From Paenibacillus algorifonticola (GTDB taxonomy: Bacteria > Bacillota > Bacilli > Paenibacillales > Paenibacillaceae): a DNA stretch of 64,000 nucleotides. Below are positions 7,816-16,846 of this stretch, piece after piece (position 1 is the first letter of the stretch; the number at the start of each line of letters is the position of its first letter). A program made the translations under genes and the position numbers. The notes beneath the pieces were generated by a model that was not told the DNA's origin, searched no databases, and was given only the letters and a program-made list of their open reading frames with translations. The stretch lies in assembly GCF_000971975.1 (NCBI RefSeq), contig NZ_LAQO01000006.1, positions 124,001 to 188,000 on the forward strand, read 5' to 3'.

Positions 7816-9126
7816 TTGAAAAAGATTAAAAAAGTGAGCTTATTATCAATGGTCGGCATCACGCTGGTAGTCGCCGGCTGCGGACAGGGAACTAATGCCG
7901 GGAATGGTACCGGCAGCACCGCCAACTCCAAAAATAACGGGAAATCGGGCGAGGCGGAGACGGTGCTGCAATTTTGGTACCCCGGTCATGAGGAAACAAT
8001 CACCGGGCCTGTGAAAGAGCTAATTGCTGGCTTTGAGCAAGAGAATCCTACCATTAAAATCGAATACACGCCGATTCCCTGGAAGGATTATTTCCAGAAG
8101 CTAACGGTTGCTTACAGCGCGGGGTCTGCTCCTGATGTACACGGTCTAGGTTTTGGACAACTGATTTCGACGGTAGATCAAGACAAGTATATGGATCTCA
8201 ATCCATTCATTGAAAAATCCAAATGGGATGGGAAGGAAGATTATTTCCCCGATATTTTACAGGCCGGCCAATGGCAAGGTGGTCAATACGGGCTGCTGAT
8301 GCCAGATATACGTCCGCTGGTGTGGAGAAAGGATTTCTTTAAAGAAGCAGGCCTTGATCCTGAAACGCCGCCTCAAACGCTTGATGAGTTGTTCACATTT
8401 GCAGAAAAGCTTAAGAAGGTGGAAACCGGAAAAACGGTGCGTGCAGGAATAGACATTCCGTCATCAAATGGTGAACAGGCCTTTCTGTCTATGCTGATGC
8501 TGCAAGGAGAAAATTATTATCAAGAGGACGGAACTCCAACGTTTGACTCGGATGCAAGTATTAGTCTATTAGAAAAGATGGTTAATCTCAATAAAAATGG
8601 CGCTCTAATTTCATATAACGGTTTGCGTTTAGAGGGCTCGTTATTTCAAAATAGCGAAGCGGCAATGGGATTCACAGCACCGTATGCTTTAGTTAATTTA
8701 AAGAAAACGGTTGGCGCGGAAAATATCGGGTATTCCTTTCCTCCAAAGGGAAGCGCAGGAAAACAAACGGCTCTCATGCTAGGGACCTTCCTGACCATGT
8801 CGAAGAGCACGAAGTATGGAGATGCTGCCTGGAAGTTCATGGAGTATTGGACGAAGAAGGAGAATCTGCTCCAAATCTCTGTAGCCAGCGGATACATTCC
8901 GGCTCGAAAATCATTGAAAGAGGAGTATGTGAAGCTGGCTCCCGAGAATCAAGTGTTATTCGGTCTAATGAACGATGCGAGAGGATTTACGCCTTCGAGC
9001 TCATGGGCAATCAATTCCAAATATTTGCGTAATGCGTTGGAAGAAGCTTATTTTGCAGCAAAGACACCGGAACAGGCAATGAAGGATAATGCTCAGAAAG
9101 CGAAAGAAGAATTGAAGCTGAATTAA
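7816..9126 (+). CDS. Sugar-binding lipoprotein of CUT1-type ABC importer
   Basis: Extracellular solute-binding protein, family 1, 436 residues, tethered by a lipid on Cys22 (lipobox VVAGC). The mature part opens with a Gly/Asn/Ser-rich linker and then the family pattern QFWYPGHEE... and GLIA-type hinge segments. The TTG start at 7816 follows AAAGGGGATG. It is the first gene of a five-gene run with two permeases, a sulfatase and the sulfatase-activating enzyme, so the ligand is inferred to be a sulfated sugar or oligosaccharide. A hairpin right after the gene may stabilise its mRNA so that it is made in excess over the permeases. No ATPase gene is present nearby; a shared MsmX-type ATPase elsewhere is likely. 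Confidence 0.88.
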   Translation: MKKIKKVSLLSMVGITLVVAGCGQGTNAGNGTGSTANSKNNGKSGEAETVLQFWYPGHEETITGPVKELIAGFEQENPTIKIEYTPIPWKDYFQKLTVAYSAGSAPDVHGLGFGQLISTVDQDKYMDLNPFIEKSKWDGKEDYFPDILQAGQWQGGQYGLLMPDIRPLVWRKDFFKEAGLDPETPPQTLDELFTFAEKLKKVETGKTVRAGIDIPSSNGEQAFLSMLMLQGENYYQEDGTPTFDSDASISLLEKMVNLNKNGALISYNGLRLEGSLFQNSEAAMGFTAPYALVNLKKTVGAENIGYSFPPKGSAGKQTALMLGTFLTMSKSTKYGDAAWKFMEYWTKKENLLQISVASGYIPARKSLKEEYVKLAPENQVLFGLMNDARGFTPSSSWAINSKYLRNALEEAYFAAKTPEQAMKDNAQKAKEELKLN

Positions 9127-9139
9127 AAAATATGGATGC

Positions 9140-9180
9140 CTATGGGTATAGGGAAGACATGAATATCCTTATGCCCATAG
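9140..9180 (+). terminator. Intercistronic hairpin between binding protein and permease
   Basis: CTATGGGTATAGG pairs with CCTTATGCCCATAG (one bulge, one mismatch) and no T-run follows. This is typical of partial terminators or mRNA-stabilising stems that raise expression of a binding protein above its permeases. Confidence 0.6.
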
Positions 9181-9205
9181 CTTCAAATGAACTAGAGGTG
9201 TGTTC

Positions 9206-10072
9206 ATGAGAAAGCTTTATCATACGTCACTACCGTATCTGATGATTTTCCCCAATGTATTCATCTATGTTGTATTTATTTTATTGCCGTTAGTATGGGT
9301 CTGCTACCTTAGTCTTACGGATTATAACGTATTGTCCCCAGGAAAATGGGTGGGGTTAGAAAATTACACAATGATGCTTGCAGACGATATATATCTGAAG
9401 GCAGTTCGAAATACGATTTTTTATTGGGTTGGAACGACGCTCCCAACTATGTTTCTGGGGCTGCTGATTGCTGTTTTACTAAATTCAAAAATTCGCGGAT
9501 TGGCCGTGTTTCGGGCGGCTGTATACTTGCCAGGAATTATGTCTTCGATTGCGGTAGCCCTCACCTGGCTGTGGCTGTTGAACCCAACGCAAGGGCCTAT
9601 CAATCATTTTTTGGATTGGATCGGCCTTCCGTCGCTGGATTGGCTGCAAAATATGAAAGCCGCGCTGCCTGCAGTTACGGTTGTAGGGACGTGGATGGGA
9701 GTAGGCTTTGCCATGATTATTTATTTATCCGGCCTTCAGGGTATACCGGATCATTTGTACGAGGCAGCGAGCATTGACGGAGCCGCTGGAGTACGCAAAT
9801 TTGTCTCCATTACCATTCCGATGCTGAAGCCGGTAACCTTTTTCCTCTTTGTGACAGTAACGATTCGTTCGTTCCAAGTATTTGATCTAGTGTACGTGCT
9901 AACGGGTGGGGGACCCGTCAATTCCACTACTACAATTGTAAATGAAGTTTTTAAAGCTGGTTTTCAAGAGTACAGAATGGGCTACGCTTCCTCACTGGCA
10001 ATCTCACTGCTGCTGATTACTATGCTGATTACTTTAATTAATTATAAATTTGGTTCCAAGCAGGATGCGTGA
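9206..10072 (+). CDS. ABC sugar permease, MalF/UgpA type
   Basis: First permease of the sugar importer, 288 residues with six predicted membrane helices and the binding-protein-dependent permease EAA loop (EAASIDGAAGVRKFVSITIP, about residues 190-209) that docks the ATPase. The motif VYVLTGGGPVNSTTTIVNEVF near 230-250 is typical of the MalF/UgpA/LacF class. I chose ATG 9206 after AGAGGTG; a GTG at 9200 is part of that ribosome site. Its stop is followed 20 bp later by the second permease, so the two are coexpressed. Confidence 0.9.
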   Translation: MRKLYHTSLPYLMIFPNVFIYVVFILLPLVWVCYLSLTDYNVLSPGKWVGLENYTMMLADDIYLKAVRNTIFYWVGTTLPTMFLGLLIAVLLNSKIRGLAVFRAAVYLPGIMSSIAVALTWLWLLNPTQGPINHFLDWIGLPSLDWLQNMKAALPAVTVVGTWMGVGFAMIIYLSGLQGIPDHLYEAASIDGAAGVRKFVSITIPMLKPVTFFLFVTVTIRSFQVFDLVYVLTGGGPVNSTTTIVNEVFKAGFQEYRMGYASSLAISLLLITMLITLINYKFGSKQDA

Positions 10073-10092
10073 CTGAGGAAAGGTGGATCAAG

Positions 10093-10965
10093 ATGGCGCT
10101 TCAAGCAAATCAGATGAAAAAATGGCTATTATATGCTGTGCTCATATTTATTTCAATGGCAATGGTCCTGCCGCTCCTTATCATGATCTTTACAGCCTTA
10201 AAGGGAGACGCAGAGTTTTCCTCAGGCGTGAATACTTTTTTTCCGAAGGAATGGAAGTTTACGAACTTCATCCTCGCCCTTCAAGCAACGAACTGGGCCG
10301 TTTACTTCAAGAACTCTTTAATTGTTACAGCTATTACCGTGGCAGGCAGCTTGTTTTTTAATACCTTGTCCGGCTATGCCTTCGCACGATTGTCATTCAA
10401 GGGAAGAGACCTTATTTTTATAGCTCTTTTGTTGGGGCTTATGGTCCCGGCACAGGTTACGATTATTCCTCAATTTATGATTATGAAATCGATTCCGCTA
10501 TTTGGCGGAAACGACATTTGGGGAAATGGCGGGAACGGTTGGCTTGATACGTATGCCGCCCTCATCATACCGGAATTATCCGGCGCCTTTGGCATCTTTT
10601 TTGCCCGGCAATTTTACTTGAGCTTCCCTAAGGAGCTTGATGATGCGGCTGGGATAGATGGCTGTGGTGTGCTAGCCAGATATTTTAAAATTTATCTTCC
10701 AATGAGCGGTCCCGTAATCGCCTCGCTCGGCATATTGAAAACCGTAGCGGTCTGGAATGATTTTTTTCACCCCTTGGTGTTTACTACAAAAGAAGCGATG
10801 CGTACGGTACAACTGGGGCTTTCCGTATTTCAAGGCCAATTCAGCGTAGCCTATAATTTGCAAATGGCAGCGACCTTGGTCGTTTCGCTTCCTTTAATTA
10901 TTATGTTTTTTGTTTTTCAAAAGTATTTTGTGCAAAGCATGCTCTCATCCAGTGTCAAGGGATAG
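10093..10965 (+). CDS. ABC sugar permease, MalG/UgpE type
   Basis: Second permease, 290 residues, six helices, MalG class. Landmarks are the LSGYAFARLSFKGRD segment near residue 92 and the EAA loop (ELDDAAGIDGCGVLARYFKI, about residues 181-200). ATG 10093 has GAGGAAAGGTGG just upstream; an alternative GTG at 10069 would overlap the first permease by four bases. Pairs with the preceding permease in the membrane and would need an ATPase in trans. It precedes the sulfatase by 40 bp in the same direction. Confidence 0.9.
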   Translation: MALQANQMKKWLLYAVLIFISMAMVLPLLIMIFTALKGDAEFSSGVNTFFPKEWKFTNFILALQATNWAVYFKNSLIVTAITVAGSLFFNTLSGYAFARLSFKGRDLIFIALLLGLMVPAQVTIIPQFMIMKSIPLFGGNDIWGNGGNGWLDTYAALIIPELSGAFGIFFARQFYLSFPKELDDAAGIDGCGVLARYFKIYLPMSGPVIASLGILKTVAVWNDFFHPLVFTTKEAMRTVQLGLSVFQGQFSVAYNLQMAATLVVSLPLIIMFFVFQKYFVQSMLSSSVKG

Positions 10966-11005
10966 CTAGGTAAGGTCGAATAATAGACGAAAGAGAGGCA
11001 ATAAA

Positions 11006-12466
11006 ATGAAGGCTATCATGCTGATGTTCGATACATTAAACAGGCATATGCTTCCACCTTATGGATGCAACTGGGTTCACGCCCCTAATTTCCAGAGGCT
11101 GGCAGAAAGAACGGTTGTTTTTGATCAAGCTTATGTGGGAAGTATGCCTTGTATGCCGGCAAGGCGTGAGCTCCATACAGGAAGACATAATTTTCTTCAT
11201 CGCAGCTGGGGGCCTATGGAGCCGTTTGACGATTCTATGCCGGAGCAGTTGAAAAGAAACGGTATTTACTCTCATCTGGTGACCGATCATCAGCATTATT
11301 GGGAGGATGGTGGCTGCACGTACCACACGCGGTACAATTCCTTTGAGCTGGTGCGCGGGCAGGAAGGAGATCCGTGGAAGGGGCATGTGGCTAATCCGAA
11401 ACAGTCGGGGAATAATAAAATGAAGCAAATGCATCAGCTGATTCGACAAGACTGGGTGAATCGGGAATATATTAAGGAGGAAATGGATTTTCCTCAGGCG
11501 CAAACGATGGCAAAAGGGCTGGAGTTTATTCGAACTAATCATGAGGAGGATCGCTGGTTCGTCCAGATCGAAACCTTTGACCCACATGAGCCTTTTTTTG
11601 CGATGCAAAAATATCGGGATTTATATCCTCACCTATACAATGGTGAACATTTTGATTGGCCTCCGTATGGTCCTGTTGAGGAATCGCAACAAGAAATCGA
11701 TCATGTTCGCTACGAATATGCTGCATTGCTTAGTATGTGTGATCATTATCTAGGTAATTTATTGGATACTATGGACGAGCTTGAGCTTTGGGAAGACACG
11801 ATGCTTATTGTTAACACGGATCATGGTTATTTACTTGGCGAGCATGACTGGTGGGCCAAATCCATTATGCCTTTCTACAATGAAATTGCTCATATGCCGC
11901 TATTTATATGGGACCCACGCAGCGGGAAGCAGCAAGAGCGGCGAAGCAGTCTCGTGCAGACGATTGATTTGGCGCCAACCTTGCTTGACTATTTTGGTTT
12001 GGATATTCCTGCAGATATGCAGGGCAAAGCTTTAAAGGAAACGATTGCTTCCGATAAAGAAGTCCGTCAGGCTGCGTTGTTTGGCTTGCACGGCGGGCAT
12101 GTCAATGTGACAGATGGCCGATATGTGTACATGCGGGCTCCTATCACCAAGGATAACAGTCCATTGTATAACTATACACTCATGCCAACGCATATGCGCA
12201 GCTTGTTTACCGTAGAGGAATTGTCTAAATTAAGCCTTCACGAACCGTTCTCATTCACTAAAGGCGTACAAACGTTGAAGATCGGAGCCTCCTCCTATAA
12301 TCATTCCCATGCTTTCGGCACATTATTATTTGATGTGTTAGAGGACCCTTTACAGAAACAGCCTTTACAGGACCCTGAAATAGAAATGAAAATGATCAAG
12401 CTGCTCAAGGAGCTTATGGAGACGAACGAGGCTCCGGCGGAGCAGTATGTGCGGCTCGGTTTATAA
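11006..12466 (+). CDS. Cys-type sulfatase (family S1 arylsulfatase-like)
   Basis: Hydrolyses a sulfate ester. The 486-residue protein has the sulfatase signature C-M-P-A-R at Cys49-Arg53, in which Cys is converted to the catalytic formylglycine. Metal ligands are visible at Asp9 (MLMFDTLNR) and in NTDHGYLLGEH near residue 270. There is no signal peptide, so it should act in the cytosol on substrate brought in by the upstream ABC importer. It is directly followed by the formylglycine-generating enzyme that would activate it. No glycosidase or lyase is in the cluster, so the substrate is probably a small sulfated sugar rather than a polymer. Phosphonate monoester hydrolases share this fold, but the Cys signature and FGE partner favour sulfatase. 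Confidence 0.9.
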   Translation: MKAIMLMFDTLNRHMLPPYGCNWVHAPNFQRLAERTVVFDQAYVGSMPCMPARRELHTGRHNFLHRSWGPMEPFDDSMPEQLKRNGIYSHLVTDHQHYWEDGGCTYHTRYNSFELVRGQEGDPWKGHVANPKQSGNNKMKQMHQLIRQDWVNREYIKEEMDFPQAQTMAKGLEFIRTNHEEDRWFVQIETFDPHEPFFAMQKYRDLYPHLYNGEHFDWPPYGPVEESQQEIDHVRYEYAALLSMCDHYLGNLLDTMDELELWEDTMLIVNTDHGYLLGEHDWWAKSIMPFYNEIAHMPLFIWDPRSGKQQERRSSLVQTIDLAPTLLDYFGLDIPADMQGKALKETIASDKEVRQAALFGLHGGHVNVTDGRYVYMRAPITKDNSPLYNYTLMPTHMRSLFTVEELSKLSLHEPFSFTKGVQTLKIGASSYNHSHAFGTLLFDVLEDPLQKQPLQDPEIEMKMIKLLKELMETNEAPAEQYVRLGL

Positions 12467-12501
12467 CCTTGTAGACTCATATGAATCGAATATAGAAAGC
12501 G

Positions 12502-13482
12502 GTGACTCCGTGTATGGAATCGAATAAGCCAGCATGCTGTTCTGCAAGCCGAAATGCGATCCAATCCAATCATCGGATGCCTGCTAATGATCTAATGCCA
12601 TCAAATGGCGAAAGCGATAAAAGTACAGAGCAAATGATTTTATTGCCGGGCGGAACGTTTTTGATGGGTACTAATGACCAAGAGGGTTTCTCGTCCGATG
12701 GAGAAGGGCCTGTTCGGGAAATAGAGGTTTCATCATTCTATATAGCTCCTTGTACAGTAACGAATTTTGAATTTAAACAATTTATACATGCTACAGGGTA
12801 TAAGACGGAAGCGGAAACCTTTGGCTGGTCGTACGTCTTTCATCTTTTTGTATCAGAGGCTGCTTCGATGAACGTCATCGATTCCGTCCGGCACTCGCCA
12901 TGGTGGCTGGCTGTAGAAGGTGCAGATTGGTGTCATCCCTCTGGACCTGATTCTGGTATCGAGGAGCTGCTGGATCATCCGGTCATCCATATTTCATGGA
13001 ACGATGCAATGGCCTACTGTCGTTGGGCTGGAAAAAGATTGCCTACGGAAGCGGAGTGGGAATATGCGGCGAGAGGCGGTCTTGTCCAGAAAAGATATCC
13101 GTGGGGGGACGAATTGAAGCCCGGCGGAAAGCATATGTGCAACATTTGGCAAGGTAAATTTCCATTGAAAAATCATGCGAGCGACGGTTATGAAGGCACG
13201 GCTCCCGCACAGTCTTATGATAGCAATGGGTACGGTTTATATAATGCATCTGGAAATATATGGGAATGGTGTTCTGACTGGTTTAGCCCAACCTATCATA
13301 TAGAAGGCAAAAAGGTTAACCCGATTGGTCCCTCAACGGGGGTTAGCAAGGTTGTTCGCGGGGGCTCCTATTTATGCCATAAGTCGTATTGTAATCGATT
13401 CCGTGTGGCGGCGCGCAGTAGGAATACACCCGATAGCACGACCGGAAATATGGGATTCCGCTGTGCGGCTGATGTTCATTAG
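12502..13482 (+). CDS. Formylglycine-generating enzyme (sulfatase-activating, FGE/SUMF1 family)
   Basis: Oxidises the sulfatase signature Cys to formylglycine using O2 and a Cys-bound copper. The 326-residue protein carries the complete FGE fold: GGTFLMGTND near residue 50, HPVIHISWNDAMAYCRWAGK, RLPTEAEWEYAARGG, YPWGDE and GNIWEWCSDWF. The active-site pair is Cys292 and Cys297 in RGGSYLCHKSYCNRF, closely matching the catalytic pair of true FGEs and absent from mere SUMF-like proteins. The start is not certain: GTG 12502 has a weak ribosome site and ATG 12514 is also possible. It lies 35 bp after the sulfatase, a dedicated maturase-substrate pair. Confidence 0.93.
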   Translation: MTPCMESNKPACCSASRNAIQSNHRMPANDLMPSNGESDKSTEQMILLPGGTFLMGTNDQEGFSSDGEGPVREIEVSSFYIAPCTVTNFEFKQFIHATGYKTEAETFGWSYVFHLFVSEAASMNVIDSVRHSPWWLAVEGADWCHPSGPDSGIEELLDHPVIHISWNDAMAYCRWAGKRLPTEAEWEYAARGGLVQKRYPWGDELKPGGKHMCNIWQGKFPLKNHASDGYEGTAPAQSYDSNGYGLYNASGNIWEWCSDWFSPTYHIEGKKVNPIGPSTGVSKVVRGGSYLCHKSYCNRFRVAARSRNTPDSTTGNMGFRCAADVH

Positions 13483-13522
13483 CTGATTCTCATTAATAGA
13501 AACATAAGAAAACTTGATTAAT

Positions 13523-13541
13523 GGCAGGTTGTAAACCTGCC
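13523..13541 (+). terminator. Short perfect hairpin after the FGE gene
   Basis: GGCAGGTT GTA AACCTGCC forms a perfect 8-bp stem, followed by TTATC rather than a long T-run. It probably contributes to ending the sugar operon together with the larger hairpin next to it. Confidence 0.5.
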
Positions 13542-13549
13542 TTATCATA

Positions 13550-13606
13550 AAACAAGCGGCAGGCAGGACCCGAGCATTACGCGTGGGTCCCGCCTGCCGC
13601 TTGTTT
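13550..13606. repeat. Bidirectional terminator-like hairpin, copy 2 of the conserved-loop element
   Basis: AAACAAGCGGCAGGCAGG pairs with the complementary arm ending at 13606, giving a stem of about 22 bp with loop GAGCATTACGC. It lies between the convergent FGE and ltaS genes, ending both. The left arm plus loop are nearly identical to the hairpin at 4971-5030, while the right arms differ yet still pair. Confidence 0.8.
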
Positions 13607-13609
13607 GTG

Positions 13610-15478
13610 TCATTTCTGCGGCTCGCGGTCTGGCAGCTGGCTAACGTAGCTGTCGGAGAGCTGGAGCAGCTCCAGCGCGCGGTTGTATTCATCCTCGGTT
13701 GCTTCCTTGGCGCTTTCCATGCCATCGCCTGCGAGCGGGTGATGGGTGCCATCGTCGTAGCCGCTGCCGGACAGGAACAGCTCCTTGCTGCTGACGAAGG
13801 AGCCCGTCGGCAAATAATAGCGCTGTGGCAGCAGGTTATACGAGGTGTTGTTCAGCAAATCTTGACCGAAATGAATTTGCTTATCCAGCGAAACGCCAAG
13901 CAAGTTCGAAATCGTTGGCAGCAAATCAACCTGCCCGCCTAGCTGATCAAACTCCTTAGGCGAGGTAATGCCGGGTGAAGCAATGACAAGAGGAATATTA
14001 ATCATATCGGTATAGCTGTACTCATAACCGTAAATTTCCGCCATTAACGCTTTATCATCGCGATCCAGCGAATAAATCGGCAAGCCCAGATGGTCGCCAT
14101 ACAAAACGATCAGGCTGTCATCCCAGAGGCCGCGCTGCTTGAGGTCGTCAATAAATTGGCCGAGTACGTAATCCGCATAGTTCTGTGCCCGAATGTAGTC
14201 GCCGACGAATGTGCCTTCGTAACGCTCGGGCAGCTCCATTTTATACTTCGTATCCGGTATGGTGAAAGGGTGGTGAGCGGTCATCGAAATGACTTGGGCA
14301 TAAAATGGCTGATCCTTGCTGTCCATTTTCTCCAGCTCATCCGCTGTTTTCTTATAAAGCACCTCATCGGAGGCGCCGAAAAATACCGTATCGTCTTCAC
14401 CGAAAAACGCTTTATCATAATAGCGATTGAAGCCGAGCGCCTGATACAGCTCTCCGCGGTTCCAAAACTCCACGACATTCGTATGGAACGTCGCCGTATC
14501 ATAGCCGTTTTCCGTCAAAATTCGCGGCAGGCTCGGCAGTACCTTGCCAGCATACACTTGGGTAGCCGCGCCATTTGGCGGAATATAATAGGACGTGTTT
14601 ACAATGAATTCGGCATCGGACGTATTGCCCTGGCCCACCCCTTGGTAAAAATGCTTGAAATAATAGTTTTCCTTCGCCAGCTTATTCATATTCGGCGTAA
14701 TTTCCTTGCCGTCAATGGTGAGGCCAATAAGGAAGTTTTGGAACGATTCCAGTTGGATAATAATTAGGTTCTTGCCCTTGGCGGCGCCTTGCAGCTGCGG
14801 TGAAGCGACAGGCTCAAGCGTCTTGAGGCTGTTGATTTTCTCCTGCGTAATCGTGGAGGAATCGACAAGCTCCGGTTCTTTTTTACCAAAAATCGTATAG
14901 GCCTCATAATTCAGAATGCCCATTTGCTCCGCTTTCACAATCTCGTTCATGCTGGCGCTATTCGGCAAAATGTTGAACAGGCACAGGCCGAGCGATACCG
15001 CGAAGACGCTTGTTAACATTCTTTTGCTCACGCTGGTCTGGCTGGCGGTTTTCCAATACTGCGCCTTCTGCTTGCGCATGAGAAAATAAAACATAAGGAT
15101 CACATCGATAAAGACGAGTAAATAATACGGGTCCATCAGTGAAAATACGCTGTTGCTGACCGCCGTCACCTGATTGACCTGCTTTAGGGCAGAGGTGGTG
15201 ACGATGACGCCGTAATATTTATAGTACATCAGCACAGCAAAGAGGATGGCCGTTATTAATAAATTCGCTGTTAAATAATAAGTCAGCTTGCGTTTTGTCG
15301 CGAACCATTCAATGAGGCAAAAGACGATTAAGGCAAATGGAACCTCCTTGAACAAGGTGCTCCACGACGGACTTCCGAATACAACCATCCACGTGAGATA
15401 GCTTTTGAAAAGAACAATAATGGAGAAAGCAATGATTGGTCTGGTGCTGAACAGACGTTTTGGTGCAGATAAAGTCAA
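13610..15478 (-). CDS. LtaS-type lipoteichoic acid synthase family protein (sulfatase-fold phosphoglycerol transferase)
   Basis: Membrane enzyme that polymerises or transfers glycerol phosphate from phosphatidylglycerol outside the membrane. The 622 residues contain five N-terminal membrane helices (about 12-32, 45-60, 70-88, 117-134, 155-172) and a large extracellular sulfatase-fold domain. The catalytic nucleophile is Thr286 in GVGQGNTSDAEF, with Glu244 (IQLESFQ) and a later YGDHLG motif as metal ligands, as in LtaS. It starts at a TTG with GTAGGAGAT upstream. It could be the main LTA synthase or a primase/YvgJ-like paralogue; sequence alone does not decide. A conserved hairpin ends it, shared with the convergent FGE gene. 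Confidence 0.9.
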   Translation of the reverse strand: MTLSAPKRLFSTRPIIAFSIIVLFKSYLTWMVVFGSPSWSTLFKEVPFALIVFCLIEWFATKRKLTYYLTANLLITAILFAVLMYYKYYGVIVTTSALKQVNQVTAVSNSVFSLMDPYYLLVFIDVILMFYFLMRKQKAQYWKTASQTSVSKRMLTSVFAVSLGLCLFNILPNSASMNEIVKAEQMGILNYEAYTIFGKKEPELVDSSTITQEKINSLKTLEPVASPQLQGAAKGKNLIIIQLESFQNFLIGLTIDGKEITPNMNKLAKENYYFKHFYQGVGQGNTSDAEFIVNTSYYIPPNGAATQVYAGKVLPSLPRILTENGYDTATFHTNVVEFWNRGELYQALGFNRYYDKAFFGEDDTVFFGASDEVLYKKTADELEKMDSKDQPFYAQVISMTAHHPFTIPDTKYKMELPERYEGTFVGDYIRAQNYADYVLGQFIDDLKQRGLWDDSLIVLYGDHLGLPIYSLDRDDKALMAEIYGYEYSYTDMINIPLVIASPGITSPKEFDQLGGQVDLLPTISNLLGVSLDKQIHFGQDLLNNTSYNLLPQRYYLPTGSFVSSKELFLSGSGYDDGTHHPLAGDGMESAKEATEDEYNRALELLQLSDSYVSQLPDREPQK

Positions 15479-15653
15479 AATATCTCCTACCTTTCCTCGC
15501 CAAATAAGGGCCGAGTTCCTCGTAAATTTACGATAAATTCATACTTATTATGCCTCTTCCCATAGTAGAATGTCAAAATGCAAAAATAACCCTATGCCGC
15601 ATATTCGCGAAAAAGGATCACAAAAATTACATTGGAAATTTCGGCAACCTTTT

Positions 15654-15682
15654 AAGACAGAAGGAAGTCTATTAGGTATAGT
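15654..15682 (+). promoter_or_regulatory. Candidate promoter for the VanY-like gene
   Basis: AAGACA (15654-15659), 17-bp spacer, TATAGT (15677-15682), about 70 bp before the start codon. It lies in the 270-bp divergent region shared with the ltaS-like gene. Confidence 0.4.
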
Positions 15683-15750
15683 ATAAAAAGAACAGTCCAA
15701 TCGTTTATTACACCTTTTTCCTGTATATGAAACTATTTAAGGAGTGCATC

Positions 15751-16737
15751 ATGAAGAAAAAACGCAGAAGAGCGGTCGTTATTTTGTTATCCTTATGCCT
15801 AATTGCGATGGCTATTATAGTAGTTGTGAAGTTTGATGAAACGGCGGCTCAAGCGCCTGGTGATGCAGCGGCTGGTGATGCAGCGGCTGTTGCGCCGACA
15901 GTGGAAGCGACTGCCGAGGTGGACGCTTCGCCGTCCTTATCGCCAGTCGAGGAAAGTATGGCGCCGGAAGCGACGGAAACCGCGGCAGCAGAAGAAACAG
16001 CAACAGCAGAAGAAACGCAAGCAGCAACGCCTGCCCCTACACCATCGCCGACCGTAAAGCCGACTCCAGAGCCGACAGCAACGCCGAAGGCAACAGCAAA
16101 GCCGTCCGGCGGGAGCTCGTCTGGTGATTTGGATGAGGGCTTAGCCGTTGTAGCCGAGCCGGAGAGCGTCACAGCGCTAGTGAATAAGCAAAACAAGCTC
16201 CCGGATGACTATGAGCCTTCGGAGCTGGTATATCCGGATGTGGCTTTTATTTTCAGCGAGAAAATCGATAAACGTAAAATGCGCAAAGTAGCGGCGGACG
16301 CTTTGGAGGAGCTCTTCGCAGGAGCGAAGAAAGACAAAATTTATTTAGCGGGTGTGTCGGCTTACCGTTCGCAGGCGACCCAAAAGGCGTTGTTCGACCG
16401 TTATGTGAAGAGAGACGGACTGGAGAAAGCCAGAACGTACAGCGCGATCCCGGGGACGAGCGAGCATCAGACAGGGCTTGCGATTGACGTGTCTGGAAGC
16501 GACGGCAAATGTGCAGCCGAGAGCTGCTTTGGCGGTACGGATGAAGCGGTATGGCTCGGCGAGCATGCCTATGAATATGGCTTTATTATCCGTTATCCCG
16601 AAGGCAAAGATAAAATTACCGGCTACAAATACGAGCCGTGGCATCTTCGTTATGTAGGCAAGGCGCTGGCGAAGGAACTGACGGAAAACGACGAGACGCT
16701 GGAGGAGTATTACAACGCCATTCCAGTAAGCCAATGA
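15751..16737 (+). CDS. D-alanyl-D-alanine carboxypeptidase, VanY/M15B family
   Basis: Zinc peptidase that removes the terminal D-Ala from peptidoglycan stem peptides. The 328-residue protein has a basic start and one membrane anchor (about residues 6-26), then a long Ala/Glu/Thr/Pro-rich linker with TPAPTPSPT-like repeats spanning the wall, then the catalytic domain. Zinc ligands are visible: His and Asp in TSEHQTGLAIDVSG and the C-terminal His in EPWHLRYVG; SAYRSQATQ is the substrate-side motif. I chose ATG 15751, preceded by AAGGAG; an ATG at 15727 lies upstream of that site. It diverges from the LtaS-like gene, so both flanking genes concern the envelope. Confidence 0.92.
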   Translation: MKKKRRRAVVILLSLCLIAMAIIVVVKFDETAAQAPGDAAAGDAAAVAPTVEATAEVDASPSLSPVEESMAPEATETAAAEETATAEETQAATPAPTPSPTVKPTPEPTATPKATAKPSGGSSSGDLDEGLAVVAEPESVTALVNKQNKLPDDYEPSELVYPDVAFIFSEKIDKRKMRKVAADALEELFAGAKKDKIYLAGVSAYRSQATQKALFDRYVKRDGLEKARTYSAIPGTSEHQTGLAIDVSGSDGKCAAESCFGGTDEAVWLGEHAYEYGFIIRYPEGKDKITGYKYEPWHLRYVGKALAKELTENDETLEEYYNAIPVSQ

Positions 16738-16751
16738 TAGCTAGCGGAAGC

Positions 16752-16806
16752 GCAGCGTTTACCCAGTCTGGGAATGAACTCAGGCGGGCAGACGCTGCTT
16801 TTTTTA
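16752..16806 (+). terminator. Terminator after the VanY-like gene
   Basis: GCAGCG (16752-16757) pairs with CGCTGC (16793-16798) across a long loop, followed by seven T residues. Confidence 0.6.
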
Positions 16807-16846
16807 TGATCATACTGCCGCTTTACTATCCGTTGCTGAACGGTAA

